A stretch of 64,000 nucleotides of DNA from Aselliscus stoliczkanus. Its lineage: Eukaryota > Chordata > Mammalia > Chiroptera > Hipposideridae. The notes beneath the pieces are model-generated. The model was given only the letters and a program-made list of their open reading frames with translations. It was not told where the DNA came from and made no database searches. Both the position numbers and the translations under genes were made by a program. This document shows, in pieces, positions 46,376 to 57,150 of the stretch. The stretch spans positions 154,717,523 through 154,781,522 of the forward strand of contig CM066730.1 in NCBI GenBank assembly GCA_033961575.1, written 5' to 3'. Position 1 is the first letter of the stretch. Every line of letters starts with the position of its first letter.

Positions 46376-47262
46376 TCCACCCCCACATCTCAGCAATCAG
46401 CTCATAGAAAGGGGTCAACTCCCTGAAGACAGAAAAACCTCCTGATCAAGTCTTTGTTCCTCTGCCATTTGCACTGTTGCTGCGTCTCCCCTCCTGGGCC
46501 ACCTCAGCTCAGTCCACACTCCCCTCTCTAAGGCATGCTACACAAAACTACCTGAGAGGAAGCTAACAGGGAGTTCAAAATGAATGGCTGTGGTATCTAC
46601 GGGGGACCTCTTCATGAAAATATAAATGTTAACTTTACGCTGGGATGATTTAGGGTGACAGGGAGCTAACTCAAAGTCCACATCACCGTGTCTGGGAATG
46701 ATGAGCGAACGCTTCTGGAGTCAATTGGAAACTAAGGGTTATTTACTCCCATCATTTTTCCAAAGATAATGGGTGTGACTTCTCCCTTCCCCCACTCTCA
46801 GCTATGGTCTCTGGGCAACACAGGTAATTATGGGTCTGCCTACTTACTACTGAAACAGCTCATTTCAACTGGGGTCAGTCCTCCCCTGCCCTACCTGTCC
46901 TACATTTTCGGCTTTGTCTTTGCGCTTACGAGCGCTACCAAACCCTCAGACACAAGAGTGCGGCATCATCACCCTTCCTATATTGTCCTGGATGCCCGGG
47001 TTCAAGAGGAAGTCTGGAATGAATGATACGGGATACACCCGAGTGGGTGTACAGAGCGCCACCCACGGCCCAGGATTGCTCTTCCACTCGAGTGCCCTCC
47101 AGACTCCTCCCTGTGCCCCAGCCCCAGCGCTCCACCGGGTTGTTGGGAAACAATTTCTACAATTGTACTTAAGCAGGTTAAGTCAGACCACTCGCATGAG
47201 TAGTCTGACTTGAAAATCTTAAAGCAACTCAGACCACACATTCAAAAATTATATTGTACTTA
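46376..47262. other. Unique sequence containing a hairpin at 47180-47211
   Basis: No exon or repeat recognised apart from the hairpin. Overlapping short frames at 46769-47241 lie on both strands. Confidence 0.45.
47180..47211. repeat. 32-nt inverted repeat (14-bp arms, 4-nt loop)
   Basis: The arm 'aagtcagaccactc' is followed by 'gcat' and then 'gagtagtctgactt', its reverse complement with one mismatch. It sits in otherwise unrecognised sequence. Confidence 0.9.
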
Positions 47263-47264
47263 AG

Positions 47265-47495
47265 GTAAGAGGGCCTATTGCCAAGTGGGGTTCATCAGGC
47301 CTGGGTTCAAAACCCAGTTCGGTCACTTAGTAGCACTGTGACCCTCAGGGAAGTTACGTAGGTTTCGTAGGCCTCAGTGTCCTCTTCTGTAAAATCTACC
47401 AATGTCACTGGACTGTCACAGGATGTCATTTGTGGTTAAACGAGAAAAAGCACCTGGCATTTAATAAGGGCATCAATACATATTCGTTTCCTCCC
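47265..47495 (+). repeat. MIR SINE, sense
   Basis: 'aggcctgggttcaaaaccca', 'gttcggtcacttagtagcac', 'tgtcctcttctgtaaaatct' and 'aaaaagcacctggcatttaa' match MIR. Confidence 0.88.
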
Positions 47496-47604
47496 TTCTT
47501 CTCCCCCTTCCCTGCTCATAAGGCTATACAGTTAAGTCCATAATGCACGTCAGTATCGAATTACATAAAAGAACTGTGATTAAGTGTGGTTTCATTAAAA
47601 AACA

Positions 47605-47705
47605 CACACACACCACTCATCTGAGTGAGGTGATCTGGCGTTAACATTAACTAGTTATATGACCTTGAGAAAGTTATTGAACTTTTCCATGCCTCATTAT
47701 GCTGA
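47605..47705 (+). repeat. MIR core fragment, sense
   Basis: 'taactagttatatgaccttg', 'agaaagttattgaacttttc' and 'catgcctcatt' match the MIR core. Confidence 0.75.
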
Positions 47706-47729
47706 ACAAGGGTGAGCTGAACTGATCAT

Positions 47730-47960
47730 TTCTAGTTCATTTATTCAACAAATGTTTACTGAGCACCTTCTATGTACCAGACACTCTTCTGGTTGCTAGG
47801 GATACAAGAGTTAATAAACAAATAAAAATCTCACTCTCAAGGAGCTTCCATTTTAGTAAGAAGAAAAAGAATCAAACAATAAACAAAGTAACTAAAACAT
47901 GTTAAATGATAATAGGGAATTCCAGGAGTAAGGTGAAATAGAATTATAACATTCCAAAAA
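47730..47960 (-). repeat. L2 3' end, antisense
   Basis: 'ttcaacaaatgtttactgag', 'caccttctatgtaccagaca', 'ctctcaaggagcttccattt' and 'gggaattccaggagtaaggt' are antisense L2. Confidence 0.9.
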
Positions 47961-47972
47961 GAAAAATGAGTC

Positions 47973-48041
47973 GAAGAAAAGAGGTTAGGGGCTTATGTAC
48001 TTCTAATGAAGAAAAGAGGTTAGGGGCTCATGTACTTCTAA
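47973..48041. repeat. Two-copy 35-bp tandem duplication
   Basis: The unit 'gaagaaaagaggttaggggc' plus 'ttatgtacttctaat' is repeated head to tail with about one internal difference, indicating a recent slippage or unequal exchange. Confidence 0.95.
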
Positions 48042-48488
48042 AGTTCCATTTGATGGGAACTAGCAGATCATATCCAGGGATTTTACTATCTTCTGCACAT
48101 GACAATTCTCCACCTGGTTGTAACACTGAGCTTCAGCTCCTGAAAAGGACAGATTACATACCTAACTTACATAAAGTACTTAGCACTCCTGCATCTCATA
48201 CTGAATCCCAGCCACATACTGAGAGCAGGGTCAGAGATCTAACAGAATCCTCAGAAGAACATCTGGTTCGGCTTCCTGTCTCTAACAAATGAAGAAGTAA
48301 ACTATCCAGGAGAGGGCTCTATTTTCTTTTTGAAATTCTTAAGAATAAAAATGACAGACCACCCTAACAATCTAATGTTATTACCCTTAGGCTCACTGGA
48401 ATTTCTCCAATTATTTTAAGCTATCTCCTCTTATTTCTTATTTAGATTGATTTCATGCAGTGGACATTTATAATAAATCTGTGCGCAG
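48042..48488. other. Unique sequence
   Basis: No exon or repeat recognised. Confidence 0.45.
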
Positions 48489-48981
48489 GCGCTTCATTCA
48501 TCCAACGTCTCGCCAACACCTCTGTGTGGTAAGCACCGTGCTAAGGCTAGGAAACAAAGTGTGGAGAAAAGATACCATACCAACAACCAAACCACAAACC
48601 TCTGTGATGCGCATGTCAGAAGAATGTACACCTTACGGAGAAGCAGAGCCATATGGGAAGACAGGGTAAGGCCAGGCTTCCCAACAGGCACAATGTCTGA
48701 ACTGCGTTAGGGGTAAACAAATGTCTGAATGGGAATCTGCTGGCAGGTGAGATTAACAAGTGAAAGAGGAATTCCAGACAAAGGAAACATAGGCACACAG
48801 AGATATTCTCCAACCTGGCATGCTAAAAAAGGTGAACATAGCTTCATCCTGACAAAGTGAAAAATGCAAGGAAAATGAGGTTACAGAAGTGGCAGGGGTT
48901 AGACCATCGCAGGTTGTTGCACACCTGGTCTTTATTGTACGGGCGATGGAAACCACTGAGGGGTTTCAAGCAGCATCCATC

Positions 48982-49158
48982 TCCACAAGTCAGAAAGTGA
49001 GATGTAACCAGAAGGAGGAGGATGAGAAAAAGAATGCAGGGCTTTCAGCTCTGCTCCCAAACACAGGAAGGCAAAGGGAAAAGGAAGCAGCTAATGACCG
49101 CAGCAAATATTTTCTGCCTTTATTAGCCCCCCTATCTTCTCTTACATACTACCAGCCA
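48982..49158 (+). repeat. Unidentified repeat, copy A, inserted inside the L2
   Basis: The stretch from 'acaagtcagaaagtgagatg' through 'cagctctgctcccaaacaca', 'gcagctaatgaccgcagcaa', 'atattttctgcctttatt' to 'tatcttctcttacatactac' is absent from the L2 around it. It has a clear relative at 50160-50340. I do not recognise the family. Confidence 0.65.
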
Positions 49159-49472
49159 TGATTAGTTTTGCACTTTTGGAAGGTTTTTTCTCTGGTAGGA
49201 GTTTGAAAGAAAGACTGATGGGGAGGAAAGAAAGTGAAGTCAAGAGTGGTTAAGAGCAATCCCAGCAGCCCAAGTAAGAGATAATAGGGCCCCAAACTCA
49301 TGAATTAGCAATGGGGCTGGAAATGACAGATGGAAAGAGATACAGGAGATGGAGGCAACAGGACTTGCTGAAAGATGGGCTGCCTGGGCAGAATAAGGGG
49401 GAGGCAGGAGGCAAGCAGGAAGCCCTGGGTTCTGGTTTGGACAACTGGATGAAGAGGAAGGCATTCATTAAG

Positions 49473-49748
49473 ATGGGGGGACACAGGGAGAGAAGCAGGC
49501 CTGGGAGCAGGGAGAGAGATGGGGGGACACAGGGAGAGAAACAGGCCTGGGAACAGGGAGAGAGATGGGGGGACACAGGGAGAGAAGCGGGCCTGGGAGC
49601 AGGGAGAGAGATAGGGGGACACAGGGAGAGAAACAGGCCTGGGAACAGGGAGAGAGATGGGGGGACACAGGGAGAGAAGCAGGCCTGGGAGCAGGGAGAG
49701 AGATGGGGGGACACAGGGAGAGAAGCGGGCCTGGGAGCAGGGAGAGGG
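49473..49748. repeat. 46-bp minisatellite, six copies
   Basis: The unit begins 'atggggggacacagggagag', continues 'aagcaggcctgggagcaggg' and ends 'agag'. The T of the ATGGGGGG start recurs at 49474, 49520, 49566, 49612, 49658 and 49704, exactly 46 bp apart. Variants run A-B-C-B'-A-C, where B has 'aacagg...gaac' and C has 'gcggg'. Because 46 is not a multiple of three and few stops occur, long open frames appear in several frames on both strands. They are artefacts. Confidence 0.98.
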
Positions 49749-50159
49749 ACAATGACATCTGTTTCACACATACAAGTTTGAGATATCTGTGGGACAGTCA
49801 CATGGGAAAAAATCACCACTGTGAAGGGTGCTGGAAGCTGCCAGAAATACAAAGAAATCTAAGGACCGCCATCACTTGCAGAGTGGTTCAATTCATTAAG
49901 CATATCATATGCATCTCATTTGACACAACCTGTACCCTCCACAAGGTCACAATTGGGTTGGGAAGTTCAGACAAATATACACAAGAAGCATAAACACTAC
50001 AATTCAGTTTTGGTTTATAATGAATTGCAAAAAAATTTTTACGAAAACACTTGTTCTACCTAAAGACCATAATCAAATCACCACTTAGCTTTCCAATCTC
50101 TAAAACTTTTATTTAATTTTCCATATCACCTCCAGCCTATTTGTTGAAGGTATTATACA

Positions 50160-50340
50160 TCTTTACAAGTCAGAAAATGAAATGTAATCAAGAAGAGGAG
50201 GAGAAAAAGAGTGCTGGCATTTCAGCTCTGCTTTTAGGCAACATATGCAGGCAAAGGGAAACAGCTAATGGCAGCAACGAGTATTTTCTGCCTCTCCTCT
50301 CCCCTTACTACTGCCCCCACCTATCTTATTAACATACCAC
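50160..50340 (+). repeat. Unidentified repeat, copy B
   Basis: It parallels copy A in order: 'acaagtcagaaaatgaaatg', 'aagaggaggagaaaaagagt', 'tttcagctctgcttttaggc', 'aaacagctaatggcagcaac', 'tattttctgcctctcctctc', 'tatcttattaacatacc'. By eye about three quarters of aligned positions agree. Both copies have the same orientation. Confidence 0.7.
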
Positions 50341-52246
50341 CTGAGCCACTGCCTCTGACTCCTTCTCAAGGGCACATTCATGCCAGGGGCCCCGACTGCC
50401 TCACCCCTGCATAGACCGCCCACAGGATAATCAGAGAGGAGGCCTGAGAGCTGGGAACCTACTGATGCTCCCTTCATCCTTCCCTCCCACAGGGAGGGTG
50501 GAGGGAAATTCCAGCCCCTGACAGATCCCCATTCTTCCCATGATAATAAAGTCAGTATTACATGAATACTGTTTTTATACTAATTAACAATAAAAACAAT
50601 GAACCAGTCCTCTGAGAGATGTGAGGATCTCAAAGCACCCTAACAAAATTAAGTCTGGTCCCTGTTTTCCATTTGAGAAACTAAGCAACAGAGCGTGGGA
50701 TGGGTCCCACCCACGATGGATCCACCCACGATGGGTCCAGCCAGAGGTGCCCCAGACCAGGCCAGACCAGCTTCTTTCCAACCCGCGACACCGACCCCAC
50801 GGTGGTGTGCGTGAGAACACAAGCGTTTGAGATGGGTATGGGATGAATTTCCTCATGCTACCAAGACAACTGGCCCAGAGGACCCAAGCGTTCCTGGCAT
50901 TCTCTCCGCCTACCACTTCAGCAGCAGGTCACTGGAGGGTGAGGCCTCTGCTAGGGTCCTGTTCTGGCTCCGGGGACAGAGAACACGGCAGTAACGTCCT
51001 GCATGACTAGAAAGGACATTAGAGAGAAACTGCCTGACTCCACCGGGCCATGGATGGCAGGCTCCCCTGCCGTCCCACTTGGAACAAAGATGATCTTGTC
51101 CCCGTCCATCCCCTTTCCCTCTGGACCAGGTCGCATTTTCAGGATATCGTCTATTGTGAAAATGACAGCTAAAGGAAGAGTGGCCATCCATTATTTGCTC
51201 AACTGCTTACACGTTCTTTATTGCTTTTGTCATTTGTAATGTCTATTGTATACTGTAAACTCCTAGAGGGCACAGAAATTATGAACTCTACTCAGTGTTA
51301 GATACTATATTACATTCCAAGAGGCTCTTAATAGAGGCATTTTTGCTGACTGTGGTGACACCGATGGTGGAGGGAGTCCATACATGCAAAGTGGCATCCC
51401 CTGGAATAGACCATCAACTGCAGGCAAAGGACACACAAGTACACACACACACACCCTCTTGCAGGACATAGAGAAAAACTGTACCAGATAAACCAAACCA
51501 GGGACTGAAATAAGATCAAAGATTCTCCAAATGAGTGGAGACACACCTTCCACTCCCTGGAGTGACTCATGTCAAGTTTATCCGATAGAGTCCAAATTTA
51601 CAAAACAAGTAGCAGAAAACAACCTACACTGTGGGAAACACGTCAGTTAACAACCAAAGGATGCAGAGCGTGCCAAAAGGGGTAAGACCTAAGTCAGTTC
51701 TGAACTGGGCCTAATACGTCAGGAAATATCCTCTACACTAGACTAAGGGTGGAAAAAAAGACACATAGAGGACAAAGGAAAGGGCAACTTCTTAGATCTA
51801 AAGGTCAGATCAATTCTGAAGGACGCTATCATGATGCGAGAGGTAGTGATTATACTGAACCTGTTAAGGTAAAGCAGGGAGGGTTCTGAGTCATGAGAAC
51901 AAATATATCACGTTCACTGCCCGCCTGCCAAAATAAGGAGGACGAGGCTGCATCCGCCACCAGAGCCACTCTGTCTAGTCTTGCAAAGAGCCCGGGTGGT
52001 CTTCACAAGCTTGGGAATAGGGAATACTATTCCCGCAGTCTTCAGGGAAAGCACAAATGTCTCTAAGCTCAACTACCCTGGGCAGGTAAGTGCAGCTAGG
52101 CGGCCTGTGAGATTTATGCCGAAGCTAAGCCTGGAGTTCACTTGCAAACCAATGAATCCTGCACTCTCCATATCAGATAGTGAGATGAGGGTTTAAGACT
52201 ACAGATGAGAAAAGCCTCTTCTACATCAAAAATCAAGATACCCCTG
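50341..52246. other. Mostly unique sequence
   Basis: Small features only. A 15-bp tandem repeat ('ccacccacgatgg' units) lies near 50704-50740, an L2-like tail at 51200-51300 ('gtaaactcctagagggcaca') and a short CA run near 51438. Open frames at 50584-50916 and 51003-51239 show no recognised domain. Confidence 0.5.
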
Positions 52247-52358
52247 GGCCGGCCGAGTGGCGCGGTGGTTAAAAGCTGGCTTGGGACGCCAGCGGCCCCG
52301 GTTCGGGTCCCACATATGAGGGCCAGTGACACTGCCCTCAAAAAAAAAAAAAAAAAAA
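52247..52358 (+). mobile_element. Short tRNA-derived bat SINE, near-intact
   Basis: Complete head 'gggccggccgagtggcgcgg', stem 'gctggcttgggacgccagc', B box, 'agtgacactgccctc', pure A-tail. The duplication atcaagatacccctg flanks it perfectly. One of the cleanest copies in the window. Confidence 0.97.
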
Positions 52359-52955
52359 AAATCAAGATACCCCTGATCACAAAAGTCAGATTAAGTCAAC
52401 AAAAAGAGAAGAATCCATTTATGCCCTGCACTTTACTAACTGCTATAAAGGGATGTAAGTTACATAAATGGTTCCCGCCAAGGAGGAGCTGACGATTTTG
52501 CTGGGGTGACAGAAATACAAGCCAGCCAGGGAACAACCAAGCAAATGTTAGCTACACTTTGTATAGGGCCCCCTTTTTCTCCCATCAAGCCCCTGCTGGA
52601 ACACTGATCCTGAGTCAGTCCACCTGTCTGCCTTCTCATGATCTACAGTCAGGTTGCTGAGTGCTCCTGGTGCATGCACACCCACGCGCACGCACACACA
52701 TGTACGCGCATGCACACACACACACACACAGCCCAGCTCTCAGCAGGTAACTTCACCCCTACTTCATAGCGAGAATAAGAGCCACCAGGGGAAATTCCCT
52801 CAAGGTCCTACACCTTTAATCAACCAACGTAACCACCTGCAGTCTCGCCTTCCTGCTCTTTCTCATCAGACACATTCTTCTTTGGATACTGAACCCCACC
52901 CTCCCTTTTTGAATGTTATTGTATCTAAAAAAAAAAAAATTGTTATATCTCCCCT
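52359..52955. other. Mixed: antisense L2 scrap, unique DNA and a CA-rich stretch
   Basis: 'ccctgcactttactaactgc' to 'ccaaggaggagctgacgatt' (52420-52500) looks like an eroded L2 3' end. CA/CG-rich microsatellite at 52672-52731. Nothing else recognised. Confidence 0.5.
52672..52731. repeat. Impure (CA)n microsatellite with CG interruptions
   Basis: 'atgcacacccacgcgcacgc', 'acacacatgtacgcgcatgc' and then a pure ACACAC run. Confidence 0.9.
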
Positions 52956-52959
52956 TCTC

Positions 52960-54590
52960 TACTGACTCTTTCCAAACAGCACTTAAACATACTTAAGTCT
53001 CTCCTATGTTACAATAAACAAACAAAACTCCCTTCACCTTACACCCCCCTCTATATAATGCCTTCCTCCTCTCTGTTCCTTCGAAGTCCAGGCTTCAAAA
53101 CTCACTGACTCCACTTTAGCACCTCATCCACTTCCCGACCCACTGCGTTCTGGATGGGCTTCCCACAGCTCCCCTGGAAATGCTCCCGTAAAGGTGGCCT
53201 TTATGTCAGAGCCTCAAGCCCTTATCTTGCCTGACCTCTGCATAATCTGACACACTGTGTGGCATAACCTCCTTCTCAAACTCCTTTTTGGTGGACAATT
53301 TCCTCCAGGGGGTATTCTGCCTCTGCTCCCCTTGGAGCTCCCCACAGTTTTTGCTGCAAACCTCTTCTCAGTGTACACACTCTCCTAAGCGATGGTCTGG
53401 CCCACTCCTGTGGTTTGCTGATGACTGCCTCGCCTACAGCTCTCCAGGCTCCGCATTCCATACAGCCACCTACCTGCTGGGCGCCTCTGGGGAGCATCCC
53501 ACAGAAACCTCAAGCCCCAACGCAATCAAAACTCAACTCCGTATCTTTCCCTGCCACCATATCACCGCGAATAACCTTCCTTCTCTTATACTCCCTATTT
53601 TATTTTATTTTATTTTATTTTATTTTATTTTGAGGGCAGTGTCACTGGCCCTCATATGTGGGACCGAACCGGGGCCGCTGGCTCTTATACTCCCTATTTT
53701 AGTTAATGACACCACCCACCCACACAGAAACCCAAGCCAGGAACCTCCAAGTCATCCTAGGTTCTTCATTCATTCTCCCCTAAGACACCTCGTTCAATTA
53801 GTCAGAAAAACGCATGGATTTTACCCCATAAAACTTCTTGATTTGCCCACTTTGCTGCATTACTACTTCCACAAGCTTAGTTTAACCCCTTCTTAACCAC
53901 TCCCTGCCTAAATTGCTGTTAACAGCCTCCTAACTGGTCTGTCACTCACTAGTCTTGACCTTCTCAATCCTCCTTCACACTGTTGTTGCGAGAGGGAAAA
54001 TATTTCTAAAACATAAATCTAATCATAGCTTTTTTTTTGCCTAGGATCCTTCAATGGCTCCTAAAACCCTGCAGGCTAAAGTCCAAACTTTATATAGCAT
54101 GTCATACTAAGTCAGTCAACATTTTAGTCCTGCCCACCTTTCCTACCTCATCTCATTTCTCCTTGCCTCACACCCTATACTCCAACCTTACTAATAATAC
54201 CCCATATTCCCTCTCCTCAAGACCCCTCACTCATCATCCCCTTACTTCTGTTCATGCTGCCCAGAATGCCCTTTACCTGGACTTTCTGCCCAGGGTCCCA
54301 AATCCTTTAGGTGACAATTCAGTCATTTCCTCTTGGCCACCTCCCCTGGCCCTTTCTCACCCTGGCTGTAGTGGGTACCCTCTTCACTACTGAAGCACCA
54401 GTCTTTACCTAGAAGATAGCAATCCCTACACTGGGTGGTAATCGTCAGCTTACTAATATGTTTCCCCCATTAAACTGTAAGATCGTAGAGATGCAAGGAC
54501 AACATCTGTTTCCTCAGCCCTTTGCCTACTGCCTGGTTCGGAGGAGACATTTAATAAATGTTTATTAATTACATGAGTGAATGGATCCTC
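52960..54590 (+). repeat. 1.6-kb sense L2 LINE, split by a SINE
   Basis: Sense L2 order is well kept: 'tttgctgatgactgcctcgc', 'aaactcaactccgtatcttt' [SINE] 'aacctccaagtcatcctagg', 'gttaacagcctcctaactgg', 'gatccttcaatggctcctaa', 'catgctgcccagaatgccct', 'ttaaactgtaagatcgtaga' and the terminal 'catttaataaatgtttatta'. It is the longest L2 here. Identification is weaker before about 53290. Confidence 0.88.
53602..53681 (-). mobile_element. 5'-truncated bat SINE with (ATTTT)n tail, inserted in L2
   Basis: Reverse (AAAAT)n tail, 'gagggcagtgtcactggccc', reversed B box 'gggaccgaaccggggccgct'. The duplication ctcttatactccctatttta flanks it exactly. A 202-codon open frame (53288-53896) reads through L2 and SINE together by chance. 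Confidence 0.96.
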
Positions 54591-55830
54591 CAAACAAGCC
54601 CCCTGACACCCTGGGAGATTAGCAGTTGAAGATAGAACTGAAGATTTTACAGCGGATTTAAAAGGATTTCATATGCAATTCTTGGCCGGTATCCCTGGAA
54701 ACATATAAAGAAGGTTGTCTAGAGTGGCTAGAACTGGTGTTCTGGGGTACTTAGCGTTGCTAATTTAAATGAGAAGTAGAGACTCAAACACAACCTTCAG
54801 TCATAGGTTCCAACATACAGCTCTATCTAACAAGTTCAAAATGGAGTAAAACCTTTAGAAGAAGATTTTAATACGAGAAGAAAGAGGACCTTGTTTTGGT
54901 AAAGCCATGAGGGACAGTAAATTTTTTTAAAGCAAAATCTTCTAGAAAAGAGATAGCAATGTTATTATCTAAACTTACGTCCCTGTACCTGCCCAAAATG
55001 CCTGTCAGATATATTCCTCCCCTCTTTACCAACTATCTCTTCATCTAACCTCATGACGCAGAGCCATCTCCACTGGCATCCGTCATTCACGCAGCCACTC
55101 TGTTGATCCTGCCCACGGAATAACACTGAGGTTCCTCATACTGACATTCAGGACCTCCACTTCCTTATTCCTAACGTTAATATCATTCTCTCAATGCTTC
55201 TATGTGGCCCACCCTGCGCCCCATACGTCCCCCAACACAGTAGTACCTCCTTACAGGCACTAGTAGAATGCAATGTACAAAGTGAGTTTATGTCATTGTT
55301 GTTGACTAAAATGCACAGCAAAAAAAAAAAAAATCGCTTCCTATCTGTCTCAATCCAACATGTTCCTGCGGGTTGAAAACCATCTAAACTCCAAGACACT
55401 TGAAGCAAGCTCATTCTTTTCATCAACACAAAAGAATTATATTTACCTTTCTGAATAAAAATCATGACAGAAATTTGCTATGGTAGGGCAGAATCCAGCA
55501 GCACAGCTACCAAAGCCCTTGCCCAAGGAAAGGTGCTGACTGACCCATTAATTTACTTGTCCTAGGCAACGACCCAAGTCATCCCTGATAACTGGGACAT
55601 CCCTGGTGACTGGCTGACACATGGCCATGCAGAAGAAAGCAACTGTGAACAGAGAAAGAAAACTAACTGCTTATGCCCAGTGAGAGCAGACTTGACAGTG
55701 TAACACAAATTTACGGAGCCATGGCAGATTAGACCTCAGGATGGCCAAAAAGGGCATGCCCTTGAGAGCTCCGCTCTCTCCAGGCAGAGCCCATCTCTCT
55801 GTGCTGGTCGGCTTACCTCTCCACCTCCCC

Positions 55831-55880
<50 letters not shown>

Positions 55881-56075
55881 CTAAGGAAGGTATATCTAAA
55901 GCTCTACATACTTTCTTGTATTTTTTTATAATTTTGTACATTAAACATATACTTTATAATATGAAAGGAAATTATTTTAAAATATAACATGAAAGTGCTG
56001 ATATGATTGCCCCTTCTCCTGAGAGAAATTCCCTGTCAATCAACTACACACAAAAGAAGTATAAAAAGTCCTTAT
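54591..56075. other. Mostly unique sequence with a CA microsatellite
   Basis: No exon recognised. (CA)n at 55833-55879. The rest shows no familiar repeat. Confidence 0.5.
55833..55879. repeat. (CA)23 microsatellite
   Basis: A pure run of about 23 AC units. Confidence 0.98.
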
Positions 56076-56509
56076 TGGGGGAGGGGGGCAGCCAAGTGGC
56101 ATGTTGGTTAGGAGTTGGCTTAGGACGCCAGCTCTGAGCAGCAGGGTCCCGGTTCGGATCCCACATGAGGGCCAGTGACGCTGTACCCTCTACAACTAAG
56201 ATGGTGAACAACAGCTTCACCTGGAGCTGGGCTGCCGTTGAGTCAACAGCAATGGAGTAGGCTGCAGTGGGGCTGGCCGGCAGCTGGCATGCGCTTTTGT
56301 GAGCTGTCGTGAGTGACTGTCCAATAGACGGCGAGCAACTGCCTCACCTGGGAAGAGCGCAATGATAATACCAACATAGGCCAGTGAAGTGACGTCCTCA
56401 ACAACTAGACTGAAGAACAGAAGGACAGCAACTTGTCTGTTCCCCTTCCCAGATTCCCCAACCCAGTTCCCCTCCCCCAAATCCCCCAATAAAATCTTTA
56501 AAAAAAAAA
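56076..56509 (+). mobile_element. Long composite bat SINE
   Basis: Head variant 'gcagccaagtggcatgttgg', B box 'cccggttcggatcccacatg', then 'tacaactaagatggtgaaca', 'cacctggagctgggctgccg', 'aatgataataccaacatagg', 'ttgtctgttccccttcccag' and 'cccccaataaaatctt' before A's. 'tccttat' recurs on both sides as a short duplication. Confidence 0.93.
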
Positions 56510-56559
56510 TCCTTATGTTATAAGTGCATAAAACCTCATTAGGGAAACAATTCTAACAG

Positions 56560-57150
56560 ATGTGAGGCAATACAAGAATACAAAACAATATATAGTTAAG
56601 TCACTCAGTGAGAGGTGGGCATTATAAAAGATCAGAGAAGGGAAAGATCAATGTCTGATAGAATAATGGGAGAACGCTGCATGGAGGACACAGGTCTAAT
56701 GCTTACTTTTAATACAAAACATCAGAAAAGAAAGGGAGAGGGCATTCCAAGAAGAGAGAACATACAAGCACAAAGGCAGGTTAAGGACCTAGGAGGACCT
56801 ACTGAGACCTGTCCAAAGAAAGCAGAGAGCTATGTGGGGCTTTAATAGTTGTTGACACAGGTACTGTATGCAGGGCAAGTCAAATTATGGAAGGACCTGA
56901 AAGCTGGGGAAAAAGAATCAGAAATTCATTGTCATTTATTCCAAGAACTGGGAAGTTCTGGAAGGAAAAATGGTTTATTAGAAGTAACAACAACAAAAAA
57001 AAAGTTGGAATAAACATTCTTAGATACTGCAAGCCAAGCCAACCGGCCTGAAAGGGCTCCTCCATCCAGTCCAGGAATTTAGTAAATGTCCCTGGTAGAA
57101 CCAAGACAACAGAGACCTCAACTCCAATCAAAACCATGAAGAGCAAACGC
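56560..57150 (-). repeat. L2 LINE fragment, antisense
   Basis: 'gagggcattccaagaagaga', 'acatacaagcacaaaggcag', 'aagtcaaattatggaaggac' and 'tttattccaagaactgggaa' follow antisense L2 to about 56940, more weakly beyond. Confidence 0.65.

Larger units (their letters stand above)
48490..49990 (-). repeat. 1.5-kb antisense L2 carrying an insertion and a minisatellite
   Basis: Antisense L2 order: 'tccaacgtctcgccaacacc', 'aagagcattcc'-type text ('gaggaattccagacaaagga'), 'ggtctttattgtacgggcga', 'accactgaggggtttcaagc'. It then breaks at about 48982 and resumes near 49158 with 'ttggaaggttttttctctgg', 'agagcaatcccagcagccca' and 'gttctggtttggacaactgg'. The 46-bp minisatellite follows, then 'caagtttgagatatctgtgg'. 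Confidence 0.8.

Noticed and set aside
49473..49748. CRISPR-like array of regular repeats
   Set aside because: The units are contiguous tandem repeats with no unique spacers, in a mammalian intron: a minisatellite.
50584..51239. Frames of 78-110 codons on both strands
   Set aside because: Short, mutually overlapping, without domains or splice support.
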